Below, one piece after another: positions 1 through 5,703 of a stretch of 10,644 bases of DNA. The position numbers and the translations under genes are program-made. This DNA comes from an uncultured Anaerolineae bacterium (lineage in GTDB: Bacteria; Chloroflexota; Anaerolineae; Anaerolineales; Villigracilaceae). The stretch covers positions 1-10,644 of the forward strand of contig CAINXK010000178.1 of the NCBI GenBank assembly GCA_903854805.1, in the 5' to 3' direction. A model generated the notes under the pieces. That model made no database searches. It had not been told where the DNA came from and was given only the letters and a program-made list of their open reading frames with translations. Each line of letters begins with the position of its first letter. Position 1 is the stretch's first letter.

Positions 1-136
1 TTTTTACGGAGAGCCTGCCCCATGCACCCCAAAAAGACCCTAGTGAAGGAGAAACACGAGAGGAGCATACGAAAGCAAACCACAGAAAATCAGCCGGTTA
101 AGACCGGTGCAAACGAAGAACAAAATGGGGGAGGTG
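1..136. other. DNA flanking the IS66 terminus, unassigned
   Basis: A plus-strand frame from ATG 22 (MHPKKTLVKEKHERSIRKQT…) crosses straight into the insertion-sequence end and stops at 228, so its C-terminus is chimeric. It has no SD: the bases before it are gagcctgcccc. The stretch contains a small perfect hairpin, ccggt-taag-accgg (94-107). It may be the 5' part of a gene disrupted by the element, or non-coding DNA. Confidence 0.3.
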
Positions 137-162
137 GTAAGCGACAGCGAATTTTGACTAAA
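137..162 (+). repeat. IS66-type terminal inverted repeat (only one end seen)
   Basis: The sequence begins GTAAGCGACAGCGAATTTTG, matching the GTAAGCG start typical of IS66-family ends. It marks the transposase 3' side of the element. The opposite end was not found, so the inner limit of the repeat cannot be defined by comparison and 162 is approximate. Confidence 0.55.
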
Positions 163-179
163 GTTGCCCAATATTCCGG

Positions 180-977
180 CTACAAGCCAAAAGTGACTTT
201 TGCGCTATTGCCTTTCATCGCTTCCTGACCACGCTTGGCATGGACTTCGTAATAAGTCAGCAGTGAAGTACATGCCACATGCAGCCAGTACAACTTGCTC
301 TGAATCCGCAGCCCCGTTTCGTCAAAATTCACCACATTCGCCAACGTGGTCAAGTATTTCTTGATCGCCTGATTGACGGATAGGACCCGTTTGGCGGCTT
401 CCTGGCACGTCTCCACAATCGTCCCTTCCGCCAGCCGATGCCCATAGAAATCTTCAAAAACATCGCTCACTCGCTCCAGCGGAAGCATCTGGTATTGGTT
501 TAAGTAGACCGCTTGCGCTTTGCTTTCTTTCCTACAGCATACACACCGTTTTACTTCCACACGATGTTCTGTGACTTGAATACGCACCACGGGTAAATCG
601 AAGACCTGCCGATTCTCATACCCTTCTACCTTTACCTTGCGCAATGACTTTTGGCAATATTGGCACTTGCCAACCCGATGCACTTTCACACGATCCGCTT
701 TCAACACGGCTTTCAGTGTATGCCCTTCATGTCCTGCCTGTCCGCCGCTTTTTTTACCACTCCGCTTCCGTCTGCTTTTCGGCACTGGTTTATTCAACCC
801 ATCACTCGACGGTGGTTTGCCACTATTTTGACTGTTTTTCGCAGTCCGATCTTCTAATCCCTGGATCCTTGCCGCCAACTGCCCGATTGTGGCGTGAAAG
901 AGCACGATCACGGCTTCTTTCCCTTGATCGAATGCTTTCCCTATTTCTTCGTCCGTTGGCTGCTGAAACCTTTCCAT
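180..977 (-). pseudogene. Truncated IS66-family transposase (TnpC type)
   Basis: This 265-codon frame encodes the N-terminal half of an IS66 transposase, a DDE enzyme that normally has about 450-520 residues. Visible parts are a helical N-terminus (1-45), the family motif KNSQNSGKPPSSDG (47-60), a basic linker ending in GKKSGGQAGHEGH (74-86), a zinc-binding region with CxxC pairs at 105/108 and 145/148, and the first catalytic Asp in NFDETG (D219). After HAKRGQEAM (residue 254) the family sequence stops. It is replaced by eleven unrelated codons read from the distal end of the element, so the other catalytic residues are missing. A second in-frame loss is likely near residues 152-155: the usual linker with an FP…PVQYG-like stretch between the zinc finger and the AQAVYLNQYQMLP segment is absent. 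The ATG at 975-977 has a GGAAG-type SD upstream. The protein cannot be an active transposase. Family assignment is firm; the internal-deletion reading rests on remembered relatives. Confidence 0.88.
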
Positions 978-1115
978 CTCTCCATTGTCTTCCGCTTTTC
1001 CATTTTTGGCAATCCTTCTCTTTCTATGCCTAAGCAGTCACGCATAGAATGTCGATTCCCATAATTTACCAAAAGTCTATGATTATGAAAGGAATTTCTG
1101 CAGACATCGTAATAT
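978..1115. other. Spacer between the IS66 remnant and the zinc-ribbon gene
   Basis: The right edge of the insertion sequence must lie in or near this stretch, but no terminal repeat or target duplication could be recognised. No gene is seen. Confidence 0.5.
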
Positions 1116-1508
1116 CTAACGGATTAATGCAACCAATATACCGCCAAAGATTGCCCATAAAACCAGGGAAATCATGGCAATAATAAACATCGCAGGAATT
1201 GCGGCAATCGAAATTTTTATCAATAGCTTGACTATTGACCAGAATGGCATATCGAAGTTAACTATTGATACGGTGATTGGTCTGTCCGTTTTTTTATCTT
1301 GAACAAAAGAACCATTATGTGTCGAATTGGTATTTACGGGATCAGTATCTGTCCAATTTGTTTTTCGTCCCTTGTTTTTCGATGTTTGTTGGCGCGAAAA
1401 TTGTCCAGCATCATCACCAAACAATATTACTCCGCATTCTGGACACACAGTCGCAGAAATTGAAATACTTTCTCCACACATGCCACACTCCATTTGTTCT
1501 TCAGTCAT
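1116..1508 (-). CDS. Zinc-ribbon membrane protein, function unknown
   Basis: This encodes a 130-residue protein with an N-terminal zinc ribbon, CGMC (C8/C11) and CPEC (C22/C25), followed by a polar, Ser/Thr/Lys-rich linker (about 35-85). A hydrophobic C-terminal region (about 94-128) could form one long or two short membrane helices. The expected layout is a small cytoplasmic zinc knuckle tethered to the membrane. No catalytic motif is visible. Such proteins are widespread in Chloroflexota genomes without assigned function. The start is well supported: AGGAGG lies eight bases before the ATG, and a near-consensus promoter sits about 60 bases upstream. The gene stands alone, with the IS66 remnant downstream and non-genic DNA upstream. 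Confidence is high that it is a real gene and low for any specific role. Confidence 0.88.
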   Translation of the reverse strand: MTEEQMECGMCGESISISATVCPECGVILFGDDAGQFSRQQTSKNKGRKTNWTDTDPVNTNSTHNGSFVQDKKTDRPITVSIVNFDMPFWSIVKLLIKISIAAIPAMFIIAMISLVLWAIFGGILVALIR

Positions 1509-1565
1509 TATGTTTTCCTCCTAAAAAGTAGATTATTTTTACTAAAAAATTACCACCCTTATAAA

Positions 1566-1593
1566 ATTATATTCATGGAAAATACTGAGTCAA
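1566..1593 (-). promoter_or_regulatory. Sigma-70-type promoter of the zinc-ribbon gene
   Basis: On the minus strand, TTGACT (1593-1588) and TATAAT (1571-1566) are separated by 16 bp. This is one base from the -35 consensus with a perfect -10. Transcription would begin near 1559, giving a leader of about 50 nt before the ATG at 1508. Confidence 0.75.
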
Positions 1594-1715
1594 TAAAAAA
1601 CATCCGTTAGCTTTTTATGCGGCTACCACCCTCCGATAAGTTAGTTAGATTGGGAATGACCATATCCGATTGCTGAAAATTATCTAAATAGTTTTTAGAG
1701 AACCAAGCCAAAAAA

Positions 1716-1727
1716 CGCTTGCAAGCG
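1716..1727. repeat. 12-bp perfect palindrome cgcttgcaagcg
   Basis: A self-complementary 12-mer in non-coding DNA between the zinc-ribbon promoter and the remnant frames. It could be a dimeric protein-binding site. It is a single copy here and has no other support. Confidence 0.3.
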
Positions 1728-1733
1728 AAGTAA

Positions 1734-2221
1734 CTGAAAAAAGGACACGTCTTTAACGCGGATGATATTCTCCGGCTGGATAATCCATCATGTTCTAACG
1801 AAGAAACAATTGCGCATTTTGTGGCTGCGAATGGTGGCGTTTATAGCGTTGACGATTTGATCATGTAGGGCAATCCGCCAGACGACCATGGAGGCACCCC
1901 GCCGATCCTACCGCACCGGCGCGAAAAAACTGCCTTCGATGTGCCTAGTATCGGATCGCCTAGAACACATCACGATGGATAAACCCCATCATCAAACAAC
2001 CGATCGACCAATATAATTTTACGACAGCCCTAGAGAAATTTTTAATACGGTCTATTACGTCGTCGGATACCTGGAGAGGTGTGCTGAAAGAAGTTGTATT
2101 GCCGCTTAAATGCGGTTTGGTTTAAATTCCCGACGTCAATTTAATGAGAGAAATTGCGTTTTGCGATGCGAACGTGTCTGATATAGAAAGTTGCTATATC
2201 GATAGCATCGGACAAACCTAA
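1734..2221 (+). pseudogene. Decayed plus-strand coding remnants, family not recognised
   Basis: Two stretches read like former genes broken by nonsense codons. The first is open from 1734 and encodes a segment including GHVFNADDILRLDNPS and AHFVAANGGVYSVDDLIM. It meets TAG at 1866, then stays open in the same frame to TAA at 1980. The second, in another frame, is open from 1964 (including FTTALEKFLIRSITSSDTW and GVLKEVVLPLKCGLV), meets TAA at 2123, then continues through MREIAFCDANVSDIESCYID to TAA at 2219. Neither stretch has a start codon with an SD at its head. The second ends 23 bases before the next gene, an operon-like spacing that suggests it was once the preceding member of that gene cluster. 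The 25-codon piece from ATG 2144 might be translated but has no SD. No family was recognised, and the frames could also be chance. Confidence 0.3.
2180..2205. promoter_or_regulatory. Candidate operator upstream of the 2245 gene
   Basis: gatatag (2180-2186) and ctatatc (2194-2200) form a 7-bp perfect inverted repeat with a 7-nt spacer. It overlaps a second small symmetry, ctat…atag (2194-2205), around the 8-bp palindrome tatcgata. The cluster lies about 40-65 bases before the start codon of the first gene of the module, whose product resembles ribbon-helix-helix regulators that often bind such repeats upstream of their own gene. A weak possible promoter (TTGCGA, 15 bp, TATAGA) overlaps it. The regulatory role is inferred. 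Confidence 0.3.
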
Positions 2222-2244
2222 TTTTTTATCAGGAGGAAATCGCA

Positions 2245-2541
2245 TTGCGCAACAAATCTGGCACCCCAAACCTCGAAACACACGCCAAAATTTTCAAACT
2301 CAGTGATGCCAATATCACTGAGTTGAAAACCATCGCCACCGCCCTCGGCGGTATCTCGGAAGTCGCAGCATTTCGGATCCTGCTGCGCCTCGTGGCTACG
2401 ATAATGCGGCACAACCCTGCCCAGGCAATCAAAATTATCCCTAGCCTGGGTAGTAAAATGGAAAATCCTGGCGAATTTTCTAATTTAGATGCCCTCGACT
2501 ACGATATCCATCTCCCCTCACAGGGCGGCATCAATGCCTAG
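2245..2541 (+). CDS. Small ribbon-helix-helix-like protein (putative DNA-binding)
   Basis: This encodes a 98-residue protein with a TTG start. AGGAGG at 2231-2236 sits eight bases before the TTG, and no other in-frame start is as well placed. Residues about 15-52 (KIFKLSDANITELKTI…LGGISEVAAFRILLRLVA) have the rhythm of a ribbon-helix-helix fold: a short strand, an amphipathic helix, a turn at GG, then a second helix. That would make it a dimeric DNA-binding protein, perhaps the regulator of its own operon. The C-terminal 35 residues are acidic and low in predicted structure. It is the first gene of a three-gene plus-strand module, and its stop (2539-2541) overlaps the probable start of the next gene, implying coupled translation. 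The gene looks real; the fold assignment is tentative. Confidence 0.7.
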   Translation: MRNKSGTPNLETHAKIFKLSDANITELKTIATALGGISEVAAFRILLRLVATIMRHNPAQAIKIIPSLGSKMENPGEFSNLDALDYDIHLPSQGGINA

Positions 2542-3058
2542 CACTAGCTACCCCCCTGAGTCGGTAATCATGAACTTCAATGATCATTTGGTAATTTTAC
2601 CAAATGATCATATCCAGTGGTGCGGCACAAAACGCAGGGGGTATAACGGAATTATGTATGGGGTCATCCGCCACAAAAAGGATGCTTGGTATGTATCACG
2701 CCTTGCCTGGCTTCAGGGTCGCCATGAACAAATCGGACAATATGTTTGGTCCGTCTGCAGTCAAAGCGATTGCCTCAATCCCAAACACATGATGACCGGA
2801 TCGGGGGCTGAGATGCGCGCATGGCTCGCCCGCAACGGGCGAACGAATCACAATGGTCGTCCCAAAATTGACAACCGAGAGGCGGAACAAGCAGTAAGGG
2901 ACGCATTTGAACACATGGACGAAAAATTAATTGCCGTTGCCAATCGGCACCACATCTCTCAGGCGCAGTTATCACGCCTGATTACAGGCAAAAGCCGGCA
3001 CGGTATGGTCCGTCGCTATCCTGCCCACCGTAAGAACCACCCAACAAACGTATCTTAG
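2534..3058 (+). CDS. HNH-endonuclease-like protein with C-terminal HTH
   Basis: This encodes a 174-residue protein if translation starts at ATG 2534, which overlaps the preceding stop by eight bases. ATG 2570 (162 residues) is a possible alternative, and both have weak SDs. Residues about 27-90 resemble the HNH_3-type nuclease fold: a strand region with GIMYGVIRHKKDAWYVSRLAWL, then VCSQSDCLNPKHMMTGS, which matches the C-x4-C-x-NP-x-H core (C75, C80, N82, P83, H85). The family normally has a His two residues before the first Cys; here it is Ser73, so cleavage activity is doubtful. A basic linker (RTNHNGRPK, 103-111) leads to a probable helix-turn-helix at 114-152 (VANRHHISQAQLSRLITGKSRHG). Similar fusions occur in phage and freestanding homing-type endonucleases that find DNA through the C-terminal domain. 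Its stop codon overlaps the SD of the following frame. It may be a nuclease or a DNA-binding regulator derived from one. Confidence 0.7.
   Translation: MPSTSYPPESVIMNFNDHLVILPNDHIQWCGTKRRGYNGIMYGVIRHKKDAWYVSRLAWLQGRHEQIGQYVWSVCSQSDCLNPKHMMTGSGAEMRAWLARNGRTNHNGRPKIDNREAEQAVRDAFEHMDEKLIAVANRHHISQAQLSRLITGKSRHGMVRRYPAHRKNHPTNVS
2580..2611. repeat. Perfect 15-bp inverted repeat inside the HNH-like gene
   Basis: atgatcatttggtaa (2580-2594) and its exact reverse complement (2597-2611) flank two bases. The repeat begins 46 bases after ATG 2534, or 10 bases after the alternative ATG 2570. It encodes the partly repeated peptide NDHLVILPNDHI. As RNA it would form a 15-bp stem whose 2-base gap is too tight for a loop, so a few inner pairs would open. 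As DNA it is a large symmetric site. Confidence 0.85.
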
Positions 3059-3071
3059 GAGGATACAATCC

Positions 3072-3128
3072 ATGCTAACCAATAGCACCGCTCCCCACAG
3101 ATCGTGTCTGACCATCAGACAACCGTAA
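3072..3128 (+). CDS. Possible 18-codon leader ORF
   Basis: An ATG (3072) nine bases after a perfect AGGAGG (3057-3062) opens an 18-codon frame (MLTNSTAPHRSCLTIRQP) ending at TAA 3126-3128. This is the only good SD in the junction, yet it serves this short frame and not the 102-residue frame beginning at 3104, which it overlaps by 25 bases. It may be a translated leader that couples ribosomes to the next gene, or the original 5' end of that gene separated by a frameshift. The peptide itself suggests no function. Confidence 0.3.
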   Translation: MLTNSTAPHRSCLTIRQP

Positions 3129-3412
3129 AGTTGGTTGGCGGGAACAATCTCGTCACATCGATCAACGTCTCCGCGTCCCTGACGATCAAGATTCGGGATA
3201 CATTCTCGAAAATCGAGTATGCGACCAGCGTCCTGCACCCCAACGATGTCGATCTCGACAGCCTACTGGCTCTCGAAACGTACATGGAACATATGCTGCG
3301 AATCGAGGGTGTCCCAGGATTTGTATCGAATCACAGTCACGCCGAACGGCTTCGTGCCTGCAGTATTATTTTGGACAACCTCAAAATGACAAAACAGGCG
3401 ATCGACTATTAG
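3104..3412 (+). CDS. Small protein of unknown function
   Basis: This encodes 102 residues with a GTG start. The frame is open upstream only to 3086, where the preceding codon is TAG, so no ATG is available. The GTG has no SD of its own, and translation probably depends on the overlapping 18-codon frame that follows a strong AGGAGG. The N-terminal third (TVKLVGGNNLVTSINVSASLTIKIRD) looks beta-rich. The rest (about 50-100, including DLDSLLALETYMEHMLRI and HAERLRACSIILDNLKMTKQAI) looks like two or three amphipathic helices. There is no signal peptide, membrane segment or recognised domain. It is the last gene of the 2245-3412 module, ten bases before the terminator. Length, codon use and position argue for a real gene. 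Confidence 0.6.
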   Translation: MSDHQTTVKLVGGNNLVTSINVSASLTIKIRDTFSKIEYATSVLHPNDVDLDSLLALETYMEHMLRIEGVPGFVSNHSHAERLRACSIILDNLKMTKQAIDY

Positions 3413-3417
3413 TCGAC

Positions 3418-3501
3418 TTAAATCAAAAGAGAGCGCCCAAACCTAGTACGCTCTCTTTTGATGACTGCCCCGGCGCCAACCAGGACAATCGTAGTATCAC
3501 C
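3418..3501 (-). ncRNA. Candidate small RNA of about 85 nt
   Basis: A near-consensus promoter is followed 40 bases after the predicted start site by a perfect 14-bp hairpin. A transcript of about 85 nt would result, with the 3' end made by the module's terminator. If the hairpin were leaky on this strand, the RNA would be antisense to the end of the 3104 gene. The 5' 40 nt contains a GC-rich stretch (about 3463-3480, ggcgccggggcagtc on the RNA strand). No known RNA family was recognised. The minus-strand frames that cross it have no start codon with an SD, so an RNA product is the simpler reading. Confidence 0.4.
3422..3462 (+). terminator. Strong hairpin terminator closing the module, possibly bidirectional
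   Basis: atcaaaagagagcg (3422-3435) pairs perfectly with 3449-3462 across a 13-nt loop, giving a 14-bp stem ten bases after the stop of the 3104 gene. The A-rich and T-rich ends of the arms supply the U-run for either strand, although no long T-tract follows outside the stem. It fits a terminator for the plus-strand module and for the minus-strand promoter at 3508-3536. Confidence 0.8.
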
Positions 3502-3507
3502 AAACTT

Positions 3508-3536
3508 ATTATACCGAGAACAAACTGATAAGTCAA
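3508..3536 (-). promoter_or_regulatory. Near-consensus sigma-70 promoter facing the module terminator
   Basis: On the minus strand, TTGACT (3536-3531) and TATAAT (3513-3508) are separated by exactly 17 bp, one mismatch from consensus. Transcription would begin near 3501 and run leftward into the hairpin at 3462-3422. No minus-strand gene with a start codon and SD lies in its path. Confidence 0.7.
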
Positions 3537-3672
3537 TAGGGGTGCATTTCGACCAACGACTTCCAAATTCAAAATCTACTCTCCTGCAAAGGGGCTATTG
3601 GAACGCAGATCACGCCGAGCAAGCCAGGATTTCTTGCGCGTGGTGTCCGCCCGTTTTGTCAATTTCTCGCCC

Positions 3673-3834
3673 TTAATTTGTTTCCGATGTGCTAAATTTG
3701 AAAAGTTCGCCAGTCAGTGAAATAACTAATAGAGGTAGCCCAAAATCATGTCTTAAAACAAACTTTGTCAATTGAGCTATTTCATTATCTTCTTTCACCA
3801 AACCATAACCACCACCGATTAGCTCAGTTTTTAT
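3673..3834 (-). pseudogene. Coding remnant downstream of the secreted-protein gene pair
   Basis: A minus-strand frame of 53 codons is open from 3834 to TAA 3673-3675. It includes LIGGGYGLVKEDNEIAQLTK and FVLRHDFGLPLLVISLTGEL. The codon use is AT-rich and protein-like, resembling the two genes upstream on the same strand, but there is no ATG and no SD, and the frame begins inside the stop region of the preceding gene. It is probably the 3' end of a gene whose front was lost. The family is not recognised. A neighbouring minus-strand frame ending near 3566 (basic, with KRADTTRKKSWLARRDLRS) could be a second remnant or chance. Confidence 0.35.
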
Positions 3835-4727
3835 TTATTTCTAAGAAAAGGTAAGAAAAGCATCCTTGTATTATTCTCACCAATAAAGTTTTTCTCGGTT
3901 AAATTCCCAGATACAATTAAGGAAATAACATTTGGGGTAAAGTGATATTGGCTGTGAGATACAGTTAAGGAATATTCTCCACTTGGGACTCCCCCTAATG
4001 AATAGTTACCATTTAAATCTGTTACGACTGCCATAGTAGCACTTATTGAAATGACTGCACCAAGAATTGGATGGTTATTAACATCCTTTACACTACCTGT
4101 GATTGTAAAACCAGGAATGTAATACTCTGCCTTATTTCCGCTTCGATCTGTACTGCTTATTAGTATGTAATTCCAACTCCCAGTTGAAGGAAGAAGTAAA
4201 TGCGAGTTCTTCCAAGTAGTCTCAGTAATTACATGTGAATAATTACCGGATTCCAGCCCAAACCTAGCCTCACTTGTTGCGTATTCATCTGTGTCCCACC
4301 CTACCAAACCCGTAATCGGTTCTATTTGTACATTACTTATTATTGGGGGCATGTGGTCTTGTAGTAATTCAGATGGATAAATGAAGGGCGTTGAGATCAA
4401 TGCCTTATCAGCAGATCTCAATGGAATATAATAGTTGGGCAAATTATTAAGTAATGAACTCAACACTGGTTGGCTAGATATAGGAACAAATTCGGTCCAT
4501 AACGTTGCGTTTGAACTACGAACCTGAATGAGCATCAATGGCAAACTGTTAATGAGATTTTTAAGGTCAACAGCAAAACCACTTTCTGTCAGTAAGGAAG
4601 GCTCGAAAACCGCATCTGCACCTGTTACTGGGATCGTAACTAAGACATTGCCCAATCCTGTATCTGCACGCGATAAGATCACAAACAGCAACACACACAC
4701 AAGAAAAATCATCAGGCGTTTATTCAT
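3831..4727 (-). CDS. Exported protein with FnIII-like and carboxypeptidase-regulatory-like domains
   Basis: This encodes 298 residues. A signal peptide is visible at 1-20 (basic start, MIFLVCVLLFVIL core). Residues 22-125 match no family I recognise. Residues about 127-205 (PPIISNVQIEPITGLVGWDTDEYATSEARFG) resemble an N-terminal purple-acid-phosphatase/FnIII-like beta-sandwich, with the hallmark W-x-TDE-x-A-x-S pattern. Residues about 207-272 (GSVKDVNNHPILGAVISIS…TDLNGNYSLGGVPSGEYSLTV) are a clear carboxypeptidase-regulatory-like Ig-type domain. The extreme C-terminus, MLFLPFLRNK, resembles the short LP-containing tail of the giant protein in this window. The start is supported by a GGAGG SD close to the ATG. 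The gene begins 15 bp after the stop of the gene at 5609-4743 on the same strand, suggesting co-transcription. No catalytic site is visible. A structural or binding role outside the membrane is likely. Confidence 0.85.
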   Translation of the reverse strand: MNKRLMIFLVCVLLFVILSRADTGLGNVLVTIPVTGADAVFEPSLLTESGFAVDLKNLINSLPLMLIQVRSSNATLWTEFVPISSQPVLSSLLNNLPNYYIPLRSADKALISTPFIYPSELLQDHMPPIISNVQIEPITGLVGWDTDEYATSEARFGLESGNYSHVITETTWKNSHLLLPSTGSWNYILISSTDRSGNKAEYYIPGFTITGSVKDVNNHPILGAVISISATMAVVTDLNGNYSLGGVPSGEYSLTVSHSQYHFTPNVISLIVSGNLTEKNFIGENNTRMLFLPFLRNK

Positions 4728-4742
4728 TTTTCCTCCACCTAA

Positions 4743-5609
4743 TCAAGGTCCATACACAATCGCTATGGCACCCATGAGTAGAGGAGTTCCCCAAGTGGCA
4801 TTATAGTTTCTTACTTGTGCTACATGAGAAGCACTAGGAGGATATACTATACCATCAAAAAAACCAAAATAATATTGGGTACAATCATTGCAGTTGAAGT
4901 GTTTTATTTGAACCGCATCAACTTTAAATTCGGCATCAGCGCTCCAAACATCTGGGTGCGAGTTGAGCTTTCCTCCAAAAAACCAACTTGTTTCAAAATA
5001 GTGAAAGCTTGTACTCGGAACTGTGAATTCACCAGTTTCATTCATTACCCTTACATCTTCTATAGCAATGAGCAAATTAGTCGCGTTGGGATAACGAAAA
5101 TCATAGTAGGTTAGTGTTGGATTCGAGCGATTAAGTGTATAGGTTATTAAATTCGCAGCGACCTGGAATCGCGTCGGATTCATTGTTCCTGTATATGTTT
5201 GCCAATCGAAAATCATCACTGCTGGATCTTGTTTTAGGTAATAAATGAGAACCCAACCACTCTGGTGTATATAAACATGGACATCATAATCTTCGCTATT
5301 GTTTGGTAAAGTAAATGTTCCTAAAATATAATTGGAAGTTTCGATCTCAATGCTCCGGAAGAGTCCTCTCACCGATGATAGTGCGATTGGAGAAGTTTGA
5401 AAATATGCTGAAATTCCAGCTTCGTTATCTAGCAGGGAAGCCGCTATACTTTCGCCAGTCGAATTTTTCAAAGTCTGGACAGAAGCAGGGGATTGAAGGG
5501 CAAATACATTATTTTCGCTTACTGGTTTAAAGGAAAGATCACTCCAAATCACTGCCACAACCAGCGCCAATATTATGCTACTAACAACGAGAATGCTCTT
5601 ACGATTCAT
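4743..5609 (-). CDS. Exported protein of unknown function
   Basis: This encodes 288 residues. The N-terminus (MNRKS followed by a hydrophobic run to about residue 22) is a signal peptide or membrane anchor; no lipobox is seen. The remainder is beta-rich with many aromatic residues. Landmarks include IEIETSNYILGTFTLPNNSEDYDVHV, HQSGWVLIYYL…DPAVMIFDW and YYDFRYPNATNLLIAI, and a CNDC pair near the C-terminus that could form a disulfide. I recall similar exported Chloroflexota proteins sharing the HxxGWVLxYYLKxDP and TYYDFRYPNAT stretches, but no function is attached to them. The ATG has an AGAGGGG SD. The gene is first in a two-gene transcription unit. It lacks the LP-containing C-terminal tail of its neighbours, ending in …AIVYGP. 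Confidence 0.82.
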   Translation of the reverse strand: MNRKSILVVSSIILALVVAVIWSDLSFKPVSENNVFALQSPASVQTLKNSTGESIAASLLDNEAGISAYFQTSPIALSSVRGLFRSIEIETSNYILGTFTLPNNSEDYDVHVYIHQSGWVLIYYLKQDPAVMIFDWQTYTGTMNPTRFQVAANLITYTLNRSNPTLTYYDFRYPNATNLLIAIEDVRVMNETGEFTVPSTSFHYFETSWFFGGKLNSHPDVWSADAEFKVDAVQIKHFNCNDCTQYYFGFFDGIVYPPSASHVAQVRNYNATWGTPLLMGAIAIVYGP

Positions 5610-5703
5610 ATTACCCCTCTATATTTGTGCGTAATTTTTTATCTAACAGAAATAAACTTTTAAATTCCTACAAGAGTAAATAAATTATATAACAAAAAAA
5701 GAT

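Larger units (their letters stand above)
137..977 (-). mobile_element. Remnant of an IS66-family insertion sequence
   Basis: The interval from a GTAAGCG terminus (137-143) to the transposase start codon is read as a decayed IS66-family element. IS66 ends characteristically begin GTAA, often GTAAGCG. Here that end lies just past the stop of the minus-strand transposase, pointing inward as expected. No matching CGCTTAC end was found between 978 and 1115, so the promoter-side terminus is lost or too diverged to see. The eight bases outside the left end (129-136, gggaggtg) have no visible copy on the other side, so no target duplication supports the right boundary. The element is at least 840 bp long, shorter than expected for a complete member, because much of the transposase is missing. 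Confidence 0.7.

Noticed and set aside
22..228. Plus-strand 68-codon frame at the left edge
   Set aside because: It has no SD and reads into the insertion-sequence terminus, so at best it is a disrupted 5' fragment. It is kept only as flanking DNA.
644..1033. Plus-strand 129-codon frame opposite the IS66 transposase
   Set aside because: It is a shadow of the transposase gene on the other strand, with no family features or SD.
3417..3568. Minus-strand frame running through the promoter and hairpin (ILNLEVVGRNAPLLTYQF…)
   Set aside because: It has no convincing start, its coding looks explained by the promoter and RNA signals, and two other frames across the same stretch look equally protein-like.
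3458..3676. Plus-strand 72-codon frame beginning ATG 3458
   Set aside because: It starts inside the right arm of the terminator, has no SD, and overlaps the minus-strand promoter and remnant frames.
3661..3680. TTGACA on the minus strand near 3662 as a promoter
   Set aside because: No -10-like hexamer lies at the required distance downstream.
5684..5689. TATAAT on the minus strand upstream of the 5609 gene as its promoter
   Set aside because: The -10 match is perfect and well placed, but no -35-like hexamer lies 15-18 bp upstream (CTGGCA or similar), and the region is AT-rich, so chance matches are likely.
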